The translations under genes were made by a program, and so were the position numbers. From Streptomyces sp. RPA4-2 (GTDB lineage Bacteria > Actinomycetota > Actinomycetes > Streptomycetales > Streptomycetaceae), in assembly GCF_012273515.2 (NCBI RefSeq), contig NZ_CP050975.2, positions 6,448,001 to 6,512,000 of the forward strand: DNA of 64,000 bases, given 5' to 3'. The notes below the pieces were generated by a model. That model was not told the origin of the DNA. It was given only the letters and a program-made list of their open reading frames with translations, and did not search any database. Positions 36,275 to 45,238 of this stretch are shown one piece after another (the first letter of the stretch is position 1; each line of letters opens with the position of its first letter).

Positions 36275-37636
36275 TCAGAGCTTCGCCCACGCCTCCGTCA
36301 GCACCTGACGGACGATCCCCTCGATCTCGTCGAAGGTCGACTGGTCGGAGATCAGCGGCGGCGACAGCTGGATGACCGGGTCACCGCGGTCGTCGGCGCG
36401 GCAGTAGAGGCCGTACTCGAAGAGCTTCTTGGAGACGAAGCCGTAGAGCACGCGCTCCGACTCCTCGTCCGTGAAGGTCTCCTTGGTGGCCTTGTCCTTC
36501 ACGAGCTCGATGCCGTAGAAGAAGCCGTTGCCGCGGACGTCGCCGACGATCGGCAGGTCGTGCAGCTTCTGCAGGGTCTGCAGGAAGTTGGCCTCGTTGT
36601 CGAGCACGTGCTGGTTGAGACCCTCGCGCTCGAACAGGTCGAGGTTGGCGAGACCCACCGCGGCGGAGACCGGGTGGCCACCGAAGGTGTAGCCGTGCAG
36701 GAAGGTGTTGTCGCCCTTGTAGAACGGCTCGGCGATCCGGTCGGAGACGATGCACGCGCCGATGGGGGAGTAGCCCGAGGTCATGCCCTTGGCGCAGGTG
36801 ATCATGTCCGGTACGTAGCCGAACTTGTCGCAGCCGAACATCGTGCCGAGGCGGCCGAAGGCGCAGATGACCTCGTCCGACACCAGCAGCACGTCGTACT
36901 GGTCGCAGATCTCGCGGACCCGCTGGAAGTAGCCGGGCGGCGGCGGGAAGCAGCCGCCGGCGTTCTGCACCGGCTCCAGGAAGACCGCGGCGACGGTCTC
37001 CGGGCCTTCGAAGAGGATCTCCTGCTCGATCTGGTCGGCGGCCCAGCGGCCGTAGGCCTCGGGGTCGTCGCCGAAGAGCGGGGCGCGGTAGATGTTGGTG
37101 TTCGGGACCTTGTGGGCACCGGGGACCAGCGGCTCGAAGGGCGCCTTCAGAGCCGGCAGACCGGTGATCGACAGGGCGCCCTGCGGGGTGCCGTGGTAGG
37201 CGACCGCGCGCGAGATGACCTTGTACTTGGTCGGCTTGCCCTGGAGCTTGAAGTACTGCTTGGCGAGCTTCCACGCGGTCTCGACGGCCTCGCCGCCGCC
37301 GGTGGTGAAGAAGACCTTGTTCAGGTCGCCCGGCGCGTAGTCGGCGAGGCGCTCGGCGAGCTCGATGGCCTTGGGGTGGGCGTAGGACCACACCGGGAAG
37401 AAGGCCAGCTCCTGCGCCTGCTTGAACGCCGTCTCCGCGAGTTCGGTGCGGCCGTGGCCCGCCTGGACCACGAACAGACCCGCGAGACCGTCGAGGTAGC
37501 GCTTGCCCTTGTCGTCGTAGATGTAGGTGCCCTCACCACGGACGATGGTGGGAACGGGCGCGTTCTCGTACGAGGACATGCGGGTGAAGTGCATCCACAG
37601 GTGGTCGTACGCGGTTCGGCTGAGGTCCTTGCTCAC
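36275..37636 (-). CDS. Class III (omega-type) aminotransferase, probable polyamine/diamine transaminase
   Basis: PLP enzyme of 453 residues. PLP-phosphate loop TTGGGEAVETAW, DE pair in LLVSDEVICAFGR, and the Schiff-base Lys in TCAKGMTSGYSP. Close in sequence to pyruvate-dependent omega-transaminases of the YgjG/putrescine and beta-alanine type. Located with an Lrp-type regulator and an aminobutyraldehyde-type dehydrogenase, it likely converts a diamine or polyamine to an aminoaldehyde; the exact substrate is inferred. Start GTG 37636 is chosen; GTG 37654 would overlap the regulator gene and lacks a ribosome site. Confidence 0.88.
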   Translation of the reverse strand: MSKDLSRTAYDHLWMHFTRMSSYENAPVPTIVRGEGTYIYDDKGKRYLDGLAGLFVVQAGHGRTELAETAFKQAQELAFFPVWSYAHPKAIELAERLADYAPGDLNKVFFTTGGGEAVETAWKLAKQYFKLQGKPTKYKVISRAVAYHGTPQGALSITGLPALKAPFEPLVPGAHKVPNTNIYRAPLFGDDPEAYGRWAADQIEQEILFEGPETVAAVFLEPVQNAGGCFPPPPGYFQRVREICDQYDVLLVSDEVICAFGRLGTMFGCDKFGYVPDMITCAKGMTSGYSPIGACIVSDRIAEPFYKGDNTFLHGYTFGGHPVSAAVGLANLDLFEREGLNQHVLDNEANFLQTLQKLHDLPIVGDVRGNGFFYGIELVKDKATKETFTDEESERVLYGFVSKKLFEYGLYCRADDRGDPVIQLSPPLISDQSTFDEIEGIVRQVLTEAWAKL

Positions 37637-37638
37637 GG

Positions 37639-38157
37639 CTATCGGGTTCCCCACATGTAGGTCTGTTTCTTGAGCTTCAGGTAGACGAAGCTCTCGGTGG
37701 AGCGCACGGCGGGCAGCGCCCGAATGCGTTTGTTGATGACGTCCAGCAGGTGGTCGTCGTCCTCGCAGACGACCTCGGCGAGGATGTCGAAGGAGCCCGC
37801 GGTCATCACCACGTACTCGACCTCCGGCATGGCGGCCAGCGCTTCGGCCACCGGGTCGAGGTCGCCCTCGACGTTGACGCCGACCATGGCCTGCCGGCGG
37901 AAGCCCACGGTGAGCGGGTCCGTGACGGCGACGATCTGCATCACGCCCTGGTCGAGCAGTTTCTGCACGCGCTGGCGCACGGCCGCCTCGGACAGGCCCA
38001 CGGCCTTGCCGATGGCGGCGTACGGACGTCGTCCGTCCTGCTGGAGCTGTTCGATGATGGCGAGGGACACGGAGTCCAGCTGGGGACTGCCGTTCCTGGA
38101 CTCGCGGGTGGAGTCCCTGGGGTCTGCGCTTCGACTGGCCACGACCTCACTGTGCAC
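37639..38157 (-). CDS. Lrp/AsnC family transcriptional regulator
   Basis: 172-residue feast/famine regulator. The N-terminal helix-turn-helix (PYAAIGKAVGLSEAAVRQRV) is followed by the RAM ligand-binding domain (VGVNVEGDLDPVAEAL through TESFVYLKLKKQTY). It lies in one transcript ahead of the aminotransferase (2-base gap) and is divergent from the aldehyde dehydrogenase at 38323; this layout suggests that it controls both. Start GTG 38157; a further in-frame start at 38178 exists. The 165-base divergent gap has a long-spaced CCGCAAG/CTTGCGG pair (38173-38179, 38217-38223). Confidence 0.9.
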   Translation of the reverse strand: MHSEVVASRSADPRDSTRESRNGSPQLDSVSLAIIEQLQQDGRRPYAAIGKAVGLSEAAVRQRVQKLLDQGVMQIVAVTDPLTVGFRRQAMVGVNVEGDLDPVAEALAAMPEVEYVVMTAGSFDILAEVVCEDDDHLLDVINKRIRALPAVRSTESFVYLKLKKQTYMWGTR

Positions 38158-38322
38158 GACGTCTCGACGGTTCCGCAAGGCTGTAGCGATGAAATTCGTT
38201 GTTTACGGGTACCCAGCTTGCGGATTTCGCAGTCGGGGGGTCGCCAGGGGTGTTGAAAACGTGGAAGCACGGATTAGTGTGGGTGTCTCAGCGATTGGAC
38301 ACCTGAACTTGGAGGGCCGGCA

Positions 38323-39762
38323 GTGAGCACCGAGCTGCGTCGACTGCGCAATTACATCGACGGCGAGTTCCGGGACGCCGCCGACGGGCGGACCACCGAG
38401 GTCGTCAACCCCGCGACCGGCGAGGCGTACGCGACCGCGCCGCTGTCCGGCCAGGCGGATGTGGACGCCGCGATGGCGGCCGCCGCCGCGGCCTTCCCGG
38501 CCTGGCGCGACCAGACCCCCGCCGAGCGCCAGAAAGCCCTCCTGAAGATCGCGGACGCGTTCGAGGAGCGGGCCGAGGAACTCATCGCGGCCGAGGTGGA
38601 GAACACCGGCAAGCCGATCGGTCTGACCCGGTCCGAGGAAATCCCGCCCATGGTCGACCAGATCCGCTTCTTCGCGGGCGCGGCGCGGATGCTCGAGGGC
38701 CGCTCGGCCGGCGAGTACATGGAGGGCATGACCTCCATCGTCCGCCGTGAGCCGGTCGGCGTCTGCGCGCAGGTCGCACCGTGGAACTACCCGATGATGA
38801 TGGCGGTGTGGAAGTTCGCGCCGGCGCTCGCCGCGGGCAACACGGTCGTCCTGAAGCCCTCGGACACCACCCCCGCCTCCACCGTCCTGATCGCCGACAT
38901 CATCGGCGGCATCCTCCCCAAGGGCGTCTTCAACGTCATCTGCGGCGACCGCGACACCGGCCGCGCGATGGTCGAGCACCCGACCCCGGCGATGGCCTCC
39001 ATCACCGGCTCGGTGCGCGCGGGCATGTCGGTCGCCGAGTCGGCGTCCAAGGACCTCAAGCGGGTCCACCTGGAGCTCGGCGGCAAGGCCCCGGTCGTGG
39101 TCTTCGCGGACACCGACATCGCCAAGGCGGTGGAGGACATCTCGGTCGCGGGCTACTTCAACGCCGGCCAGGACTGTACGGCCGCCACCCGTGTGCTGGT
39201 CCAGGAAGGCATCCACGACGAGTTCGTGGCCGCGCTCGCCAAGGCGGCGGCCGAGACCAAGACCGGCCAGCCGGACGACGAGGACGTGCTCTACGGCCCG
39301 CTGAACAACCCCAACCAGCTCGAGCAGGTGACCGGGTTCATCGAGCGGCTGCCCGCCCACGCGAAGGTGGAGGCCGGTGGCCACCGGGTCGGCGACAAGG
39401 GCTTCTTCTACGCCCCGACCGTCGTCTCGGGCCTGAAGCAGGACGACGAGATCATCCAGAACGAGGTCTTCGGACCGGTCATCACCGTCCAGTCCTTCAC
39501 CGACGAGGCCCAGGCCATCGAGTGGGCGAACGGCGTGGACTACGCCCTCGCGTCCTCCGTGTGGACGAAGGACCACGGCCGGGCGATGCGGCTGTCCAAG
39601 GCCCTCGACTTCGGCTGCGTGTGGATCAACACCCACATCCCGCTGGTCGCCGAGATGCCGCACGGCGGCTTCAAGAAGTCCGGCTACGGCAAGGACCTCT
39701 CCGGGTACGGCTTCGAGGACTACACGCGGATCAAGCACGTGATGACGTCGCTGAACGCGTAG
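38323..39762 (+). CDS. Aminobutyraldehyde-type aldehyde dehydrogenase
   Basis: NAD-dependent oxidation of an aminoaldehyde (gamma-aminobutyraldehyde or similar) to the amino acid. 479 residues, with the catalytic Cys in [11 protein letters not shown] (about residue 280), general-base Glu in [11 protein letters not shown], and the cofactor loop [11 protein letters not shown]. The NAGQDC context is typical of PuuC/ABALDH-like enzymes. GTG 38323 with GGAGGG about nine bases upstream. It faces the Lrp gene and ends in a 13-bp terminator. A second paralogue lies at 52610. Confidence 0.92.
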   Translation: MSTELRRLRNYIDGEFRDAADGRTTEVVNPATGEAYATAPLSGQADVDAAMAAAAAAFPAWRDQTPAERQKALLKIADAFEERAEELIAAEVENTGKPIGLTRSEEIPPMVDQIRFFAGAARMLEGRSAGEYMEGMTSIVRREPVGVCAQVAPWNYPMMMAVWKFAPALAAGNTVVLKPSDTTPASTVLIADIIGGILPKGVFNVICGDRDTGRAMVEHPTPAMASITGSVRAGMSVAESASKDLKRVHLELGGKAPVVVFADTDIAKAVEDISVAGYFNAGQDCTAATRVLVQEGIHDEFVAALAKAAAETKTGQPDDEDVLYGPLNNPNQLEQVTGFIERLPAHAKVEAGGHRVGDKGFFYAPTVVSGLKQDDEIIQNEVFGPVITVQSFTDEAQAIEWANGVDYALASSVWTKDHGRAMRLSKALDFGCVWINTHIPLVAEMPHGGFKKSGYGKDLSGYGFEDYTRIKHVMTSLNA

Positions 39763-39805
39763 CCCTGAGCGGTGAGCGAGGGGCAGGGCCCCAGGCGGTG
39801 AGCGC

Positions 39806-39840
39806 GCGGCCCCGGACGGTGGTGATCCGTCCGGGGCCGC
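39806..39840 (+). terminator. Terminator after the aldehyde dehydrogenase
   Basis: Perfect 13-bp stem (39806-39818 with 39828-39840), loop GTGGTGATC, 44 bases after the stop. Confidence 0.8.
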
Positions 39841-40000
39841 GGCGTTCCCTCTTTCCCCGCGGCGGCCCACGGCCCGTGGCCCGGCGCACGACGCCGGTCT
39901 TCGGTCGTGAGCGGCGTGAGCGGGGGAACGGTGGTGTCGGGGGAGCGGCGGTGTACGAGGCGCGGCCCGGGGGCGACCGGCGCGCGGCATACTGGACGGT

Positions 40001-40150
40001 ATGCGTGTGCTGGTGGTCGAGCGGCACGGAGAGCTCGCCGAGACCGTGGCCGCCGCGCTGTGCCGGGAGCGCAGGGCGGCGCACCCGGCACCGTACGGTC
40101 CCACCGCCCCGCAGTCCGCGGAGCGCGACGGCCGTGAAGTCGTCGTACCC
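40001..40150 (+). pseudogene. Possible remnant of a response-regulator receiver domain
   Basis: Translation from ATG 40001 reads MRVLVVERHGELAETVAAAL, which matches the start of an OmpR-type response regulator (MRVLVVE-D/E, then LA..VA.AL..E). The conserved acidic residue after Glu is Arg here, and after about residue 27 the reading loses the receiver pattern, apart from a REVVVPEPE where a VVLD strand would lie. The same frame then runs without interruption into the substrate-binding protein. It may be a decayed gene or a chance likeness. The rest of the 589-base gap 39763-40351 holds only a terminator and no other gene. Confidence 0.4.
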
Positions 40151-40351
40151 GAACCCGAATCCGCCGCGACGGTCAGGGGCCGGCGCCCCGGCCACGGCCC
40201 CCGCCCCGGCGGCCGGCGCCGGAACGGCACCGTACGGAGCGACCGCCCGGCACGCCTTGATCGACAGGGTGTCGGTTCGGCGGGCGAGTGCTCGACGCAG
40301 CGTCCATTGTCCGGGCGGTCCCGGGAACGGGATGCTGCCCGCGTGCCAGTG

Positions 40352-41533
40352 ATGCGGAAGACCTCGACCCTGTCCCGCCGGTCCCTGCTGCGCGCCCTGG
40401 GCGGGGGTGCGGTGTTCGGCGCGCTGGCGGGATGCGGGGTGCCCGCGGCGTACGTGTCGCCCGGTGACCGTGCCGGAGCCGACCTCTCCGCCCGCGACAA
40501 ACGGCTGACCTGGTCGAACTGGCCGCTCTACATCGACACCGACGACAAGGACCACACGAAGCGGCCCACGCTGGACGCCTTCGAGAAGCGCACCGGGATC
40601 TCCGTCGACTACATCGAGGAGATCAACGACAACGACGAGTTCTTCGGCAAGATCAGCCCGTCCCTGATGAACCACCAGCAGACGGGCCGCGACCTGATCG
40701 TCATCAGCGACTGGATGTGCGCGCGCTTCGTCCGCCTCGGCTGGGTCCAGCGGATGAACCGGGCCGAGCAGCCGAACGTCGCCAAGTACCTTGACCCGTT
40801 GCTGAGTTCACCGTCCTTCGACCCCGGCCGCAGGTCCACCGTGCCGTGGCAGTCGGGGATCACCGGCATCGCGTACAACCGCCGCAAGGTGGGCCGCGAG
40901 ATCAGGCACGTCTCCGATCTGTGGGCCGGTGACCTGAAGGGCCGGGTCACCCTGCTCTCCGGTCTGGACGAGGCGTTCGCGCTGCTCATGCAGGGCAACG
41001 GCGTCGACATCACCCGGTGGACCGCCGACGACTTCCACCGGATCTGCGACCAGGTCGAAGGGCACGTCCACAGCGGCCAGATCCGGCGCTTCACCGGCAA
41101 CGACTACACCAAGGACCTGGTCAGCGGGGACGTACTGGCCTGTCAGGCGTACTCGGGCGACGTGATCCAGCTCCAGGCCGACAACCCGGACATCCGCTTC
41201 GTCGTCCCCGAGGAGGGCGCCGAACTCTGGTCCGACTCGCTGATGATCCCCAACCTGGCGCACCACAAGGCCAACGCGGAGAAGCTGGTCGACTACTACT
41301 ACCGGCCGGAGGTGGCGGCGGAACTGGCCTCCTGGGTCAACTACGTCTGCCCGGTCCCGGCCGCCCAGGACATCCTCGCCTCCTCCGGGGACAAGGACAC
41401 CGCCGCCCTCGCCGAGAACCCGCTGATCTTCCCCGACGCCACCATGCGCAAGCGGCTCGCCATCGCCCGCGACATCACGTCCACCGAACGCACCGCGTTC
41501 GCGAAGCGCTGGAACGCGATCGCGGGGCTGTGA
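40352..41533 (+). CDS. Polyamine ABC transporter substrate-binding lipoprotein (orphan)
   Basis: 393-residue binding protein of the PotD/PotF type, exported by the Tat system (SRRSLLRA, R9-R10) and lipidated at C28 (ALAGC). Polyamine-binding-protein landmarks are WSNWPLYIDTDD, EEINDNDEFFGKI, IRRFTGNDYTKDL and SGDVIQLQAD. It has no permease or ATPase nearby; it probably shares the importer at 55437-58315 with its paralogue at 54184. ATG 40352 (or GTG 40343, in frame) fits the twin-arginine signal; the long upstream open frame is not believable as coding. Confidence 0.9.
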   Translation: MRKTSTLSRRSLLRALGGGAVFGALAGCGVPAAYVSPGDRAGADLSARDKRLTWSNWPLYIDTDDKDHTKRPTLDAFEKRTGISVDYIEEINDNDEFFGKISPSLMNHQQTGRDLIVISDWMCARFVRLGWVQRMNRAEQPNVAKYLDPLLSSPSFDPGRRSTVPWQSGITGIAYNRRKVGREIRHVSDLWAGDLKGRVTLLSGLDEAFALLMQGNGVDITRWTADDFHRICDQVEGHVHSGQIRRFTGNDYTKDLVSGDVLACQAYSGDVIQLQADNPDIRFVVPEEGAELWSDSLMIPNLAHHKANAEKLVDYYYRPEVAAELASWVNYVCPVPAAQDILASSGDKDTAALAENPLIFPDATMRKRLAIARDITSTERTAFAKRWNAIAGL

Positions 41534-41553
41534 CGCCGTCCGGTGAGGCTTTC

Positions 41554-42729
41554 TCACTGACCGAAGGTGAGGAACAGAGCTCCGACCAGAACGGACAGGA
41601 GGATCTCGTAGCCGAGGACGACGCAGGCCAGGACCAGCACTCCCTTCTGCCACGGACGCGGTCCGCGGTAGGGAAGGAGCGGTGGCTGGTCCGGGGGTTG
41701 GGGCGCCGCTTCGGCCGGGGTCGTGCCGATCTCCGCGTGGGTGCGCCACCATTGACGTAGCGTCCGGACCTTGGCTTCGAACTCCGAGTCCCAGAGCACG
41801 CGTCCGACACGCGGTGCGGGCAATGGCGTTCGGTGACCGCCCGCTTCGAGGATGACCAGCCTGCGCCCGCCGCGGTGGCGCTCGACGGCGATCCCCTGAA
41901 TCTCGGCCCAGGGAACGGTTCGGGGCCGCAGCCCTCGTACGACCAGGTGGTCGGCAGTGAGGGTGACACCTCTGCCGAAGCTCAGGAAGGCCGCGCCCAG
42001 CAGCAGCGAGAGCGCGACGAGTGCGCCGAGCGTGCGGCCGAGGAGCGTCGGGTGATCGGCGTCGGGCCCCACGGCGAAACCCGCCATCACGGCGTCAGCG
42101 GCAAGCCAGCAGAGCAGCAGGACCGTGGGCACCGACCGGCTCGGCGCGGGTCGTATGCCCAGTCGCTCGGGCGGCCGGCCGAAGGTGTGCCCCCACGCGC
42201 CGAATTCACCGGCGGTGTCCGCGGCTCGGGCCGCGCCGCCGTGGGCAAGCCACCAGCCTCGGATCGTCGCGACCTTGTCGTCGAGCCGGCGGTCGGGGGA
42301 CAGGAAACCGGAGCTGGGCATGCGTAGCGGGGTGCGGCGTCCGCCCGTCTCGTAGAGGACCACCCGCCGTCCGCCGGTGACCGGTTCGACCGCGACCTCG
42401 GCCACGTCGGTCCACGGGATGGTCCGGCGGCGCAGGTTGTGGACGACGACCGCCTCAGGGGTCAGGGTCACCCCGACGTAGTGGCCCAGCACCCACAGTT
42501 CGAGCGTGACCAGGAGCAGCGGCACCATGGCCAGGACCCGCGGCTCGAACGGCAGGCCGGTCAGCCCGGACCGGTGGTGCTCCCACAACAAGGGGTTCGA
42601 CAACTGCGTCAGCACGATGACGCCGAGGATCAGGCCCAGGGGCAGGGACTGCTGCCACGAAGCCCGATAGCGAACTCGGTCGACCATTCCCGACAATTCC
42701 GCTCCGCCACCGCGGGCTTCCTGGTTCAC
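41554..42729 (-). CDS. Membrane protein with duplicated PH-like domains
   Basis: 391-residue protein with an internal duplication. Each half has a pair of hydrophobic segments followed by a bacterial PH-like domain: VTLTPEAVVVHNLRRRTIPW in the first, VTLTADHLVVRGLRPRTVPW in the second, each followed by GGRR(V/L)V(L/I). A final membrane segment ends the protein. Such bPH proteins are common in actinobacteria and of unknown role. GTG 42729 with AGGGGTGG eight bases upstream. Convergent with the binding-protein gene, with a 20-base gap. Confidence 0.75.
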   Translation of the reverse strand: MNQEARGGGAELSGMVDRVRYRASWQQSLPLGLILGVIVLTQLSNPLLWEHHRSGLTGLPFEPRVLAMVPLLLVTLELWVLGHYVGVTLTPEAVVVHNLRRRTIPWTDVAEVAVEPVTGGRRVVLYETGGRRTPLRMPSSGFLSPDRRLDDKVATIRGWWLAHGGAARAADTAGEFGAWGHTFGRPPERLGIRPAPSRSVPTVLLLCWLAADAVMAGFAVGPDADHPTLLGRTLGALVALSLLLGAAFLSFGRGVTLTADHLVVRGLRPRTVPWAEIQGIAVERHRGGRRLVILEAGGHRTPLPAPRVGRVLWDSEFEAKVRTLRQWWRTHAEIGTTPAEAAPQPPDQPPLLPYRGPRPWQKGVLVLACVVLGYEILLSVLVGALFLTFGQ

Positions 42730-42939
42730 AGCTGTTCCACCCCTGCCGCACGAGCAACGCGGGCATCATGCCTGGCCAGGGAGTGTTCGCGCAATGGTTT
42801 TCGGCGGCCCCGGCCCGACCGGGCAACGGGCGGCCAGGGCGGGAACGTGCCCTCTGCTCGTAGCGCCCACGGCGCTGCTCCCGCCCCGGTCGTCCGCTCC
42901 GGAGCGCGTCCGCCCGGTGTCGCGATCCGGGCGCGAAAC

Positions 42940-43893
42940 CTATCCGGACGTGTCGGTGCTCTGCCCCTGGTTGACGACTCCGAAGGGAATGTGGACGCTC
43001 GGGGTCGTCTGGGAAGTTCCCTTGAGGTGGATCTCCTGGTCGTCGAAGAAGATGTGGGGCCTCAGTACATCCATGATCGAACTCTTGTCGATGCCGCCGA
43101 GGAAGAAGGCGTCGTTGACTGTCACTCCCCATTTGTTCAAACTCAGCACGGCGCGCTCATGTGCCGGCGCGTTGCGTGCCGTGACGATGGAGACATGAAC
43201 GCGGATCGTGTAGTCCTCGTTCTCCCTGCGGCGTTCCTGCTCTCTTCGCTGCAGCTTGTTGATCTCGCGCAGGAAGTCCCTCAGCGGGCCCGCGTCGTGA
43301 GGGGTCGCCACGTTCATGGTCTCGTGAGCGCGGAAACTCTCTATGCCGTCCTGCCGGAAGACGCGCTCCGATTCATCGCCGGCGAGGACGCCGTCGAAGT
43401 CGAAGGCGATCCGCAGGTCCCTGTCCTCCGGATCGTCGGCGACGGCGGAGCCGAGAACCCGGCCCGCGGGCAGCCCCGCGGCCACGGCCTCCCGGACGTC
43501 GTTCTCGTCCGCGGACAGGAACAAGGACATGTGCAGAGCGCGCACGAACTTGTACGGCGCCCGGCCCTGCATGAATATGGCGCGGGTTATCGGCAGGTCG
43601 TGCGTCTTTATGGACCGCATGACCCGAAGCCCTGTGTCGGGGTCGTTGCGGGACAGGATGATCACTTCGACCAGCGGGTCGTCCGCCGGGTTCAAGTCGT
43701 TCAGCGACAGGATGCGGCGAATGAAAGAGAAAGCGACACCGGGTTGGAGGGTGTTGTCGAGATGGGCTCGCTGATAGATGCGATAGCCTTCCTCGCCTTC
43801 CTTCCGGAACACCCCGTCGGACTCCGCGAGGTCGAAGAGCGCGCTCGAGGCCACTCCTATGACCAGCCGGTTCTCGAGGCTATAGGGGGGCAT
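42940..43893 (-). CDS. Cytosolic 5'-nucleotidase (cN-I-like)
   Basis: 317-residue HAD-fold enzyme that dephosphorylates nucleoside monophosphates, probably IMP or AMP. The nucleophile/acid pair DxD is in LRIAFDFDGVLAGD; further motifs are VEVIILSRNDPDTG, VSIVTARNAP and PHIFFDDQEIHL. Resembles the NT5C1-type 5'-nucleotidase family (Pfam 5_nucleotid). ATG 43893 has AAGGGAAGAG ten bases upstream and is preferred to an upstream in-frame start. Divergent from the sortase operon; the 321-base gap (43894-44214) holds hexamer repeats and presumably both promoters. Confidence 0.88.
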   Translation of the reverse strand: MPPYSLENRLVIGVASSALFDLAESDGVFRKEGEEGYRIYQRAHLDNTLQPGVAFSFIRRILSLNDLNPADDPLVEVIILSRNDPDTGLRVMRSIKTHDLPITRAIFMQGRAPYKFVRALHMSLFLSADENDVREAVAAGLPAGRVLGSAVADDPEDRDLRIAFDFDGVLAGDESERVFRQDGIESFRAHETMNVATPHDAGPLRDFLREINKLQRREQERRRENEDYTIRVHVSIVTARNAPAHERAVLSLNKWGVTVNDAFFLGGIDKSSIMDVLRPHIFFDDQEIHLKGTSQTTPSVHIPFGVVNQGQSTDTSG

Positions 43894-44040
43894 GGCGACT
43901 CTTCCCTTGCGTGCCGGAAAAATGTGCGGGGACGGGCCCACCCCTTTCCCCGGGGCACAGTGTGGCACCGGCGGACGCTTCGGCGGCAGGTGCGGTGGGC
44001 CACGCCTCCGGCCCGGCCGGTCTCGCCACGACCGTGGTGC

Positions 44041-44072
44041 CGAGGCCGAGGCCGAGGCCGAGGCCGAGGCCG
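44041..44072 (+). repeat. (CGAGGC)5 hexamer array in a divergent promoter region
   Basis: Five exact CGAGGC units, then CGAATCC, between the divergent 5'-nucleotidase and sortase-substrate genes. No promoter consensus could be fixed in the surrounding 321 bases. Confidence 0.85.
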
Positions 44073-44214
44073 AATCCGAGCCGGGCGCACCCCGACCCTC
44101 GGCGGCTTTGCCCGTTCTTTACAACCCGGTCCGTCGCTGTCTCGTCTCTCCGCTCGATCCACAACGCAGCCCCCCGGGTGACCGGGCGGGCGGTCCGAGG
44201 AAAGAGAGCGATTC

Positions 44215-44594
44215 ATGCGCCGAACAGTCCTGAGCGCCGTGGCCCTCGCGTGCCTGGCCGTGCCGGTGAGCACGGTGTCCGCGTTCGCCGACGGGTCGAG
44301 CCCCAGCGCCCGCCCGAGCACCCGCCCCAGCGCCACCGCCGCCCCGGCCCCCAGCGCCGAACCCAGCCGGGCGACGGGCGGCAACACCGGGCTCCGAGTC
44401 CCGTACCGAGCCGGGCGTCGACCCCGGGCCAGGTCGCCGTCGTACCGAACGGCGCACCCGACACCGGTGTGGCGCCGACGTCCACGGGGTCCGGATCGCA
44501 GAGCACGCTGATCGGCGGGAGCGCCGCCGCGGTGCTCGTCGGCGGAGGCGCGGCGGTCCTCCTCGTACGCCGCCGGCGGGCGACCGGGGCATGA
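44215..44594 (+). pseudogene. Frameshifted secreted protein, probable class F sortase substrate
   Basis: Starts at ATG 44215 with a signal peptide (MRRTVLSAVALACLAVPVS, cleavage near AFA-DG) and a Ser/Pro/Ala-rich stretch. At about 44389-44391 the frame is lost. The next frame continues sensibly (APSPVPSRASTPGQVAVV, then NGAPDTGVAP), with a hydrophobic segment and RRRR tail ending at 44594, where its stop overlaps the sortase start (ATGA). Restoring one G in the GGG run would give one protein of about 126 residues. The C-terminus looks like a sorting signal with APDTG in place of LPxTG. Either a real single-base loss or a sequencing error. Confidence 0.8.
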
Positions 44595-45214
44595 CCTCAC
44601 CCTCCAGGCGCGCCTTCGCCACCGCGGCGCTGGCCTCGCTGCTCGTGAGCTGCGGCGGCCGGCCGGCGGACCGGACCACGACGACCCCGCACCGGGGAAC
44701 CACGCCACCGCCCACGCCGCCTTCGCGGCACTCCGCGAACGCGGCGCGTGCCCTGCGGCGTTCGGTCCCGGTCAGGTTGCGGATCCCGGCCATCGAGGTC
44801 GACACCCCGCTCATCCGGCTGGGGCTGACCCCGGGCGGCGGCGTGCAGGTGCCCCCGGTCACGGCACACGACCGGGCGGGCTGGTACCAGTTCTCGCCGA
44901 CGCCGGGTCAGACCGGTCCGTCGGTGATCCTCGGTCATGTCACGGTCGGCGCCTACGGGGACGGGGTCTTCCGTCACCTCGCCCGGCTGCGCCGGGACGA
45001 CCGTGTCGAGGCGCGCCTGGAGAACGGCACGACGGCGGTGTTCACGGTCGACTCCGTACGCACGGTCGCCAAGGCGGAGTTCCCGGCGGACGCGGTCTAC
45101 GGTGACGTGGACCGTCCGGAGCTGCGGCTCATCACCTGCGGCGGCCCGCGCACCGGCGACGGATACCTCGACAACGTGATCGTCTTCGCGACGCTGAGCT
45201 CCGTGGGCCGCTGA
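44591..45214 (+). CDS. Class F sortase, predicted lipoprotein
   Basis: 207-residue transpeptidase. The sortase beta-barrel starts near residue 60 (VRLRIPAIEVDTPLIRLGL). Catalytic His is in VILGHV (H116) and Cys in LRLITCGG (C183). The position of the usual Arg is less clear (GYLDNVIVFA follows). The N-terminus has a lipobox-like LLVSC (C21), so it may be a lipoprotein instead of having a membrane anchor. ATG 44591 overlaps the preceding stop, so it is co-translated with the frameshifted secreted protein, its likely substrate. Confidence 0.88.
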   Translation: MTSPSRRAFATAALASLLVSCGGRPADRTTTTPHRGTTPPPTPPSRHSANAARALRRSVPVRLRIPAIEVDTPLIRLGLTPGGGVQVPPVTAHDRAGWYQFSPTPGQTGPSVILGHVTVGAYGDGVFRHLARLRRDDRVEARLENGTTAVFTVDSVRTVAKAEFPADAVYGDVDRPELRLITCGGPRTGDGYLDNVIVFATLSSVGR

Positions 45215-45238
45215 CCCGGGGCCCCAGGGCCCGCCGCG

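Noticed and set aside
40001..40351. A 117-residue N-terminal extension of the polyamine-binding protein
   Set aside because: It would place the Tat signal and lipobox deep inside the protein; the start at 40352 restores a normal export signal.
38203..40500. A 765-residue minus-strand frame opposite the aldehyde dehydrogenase
   Set aside because: No domain, Arg/Gly-rich; the plus-strand enzyme is intact with its catalytic Cys.
44041..44072. (CGAGGC)n as part of a coding region
   Set aside because: No conserved product in any frame; it lies between two divergent genes with good ribosome sites.
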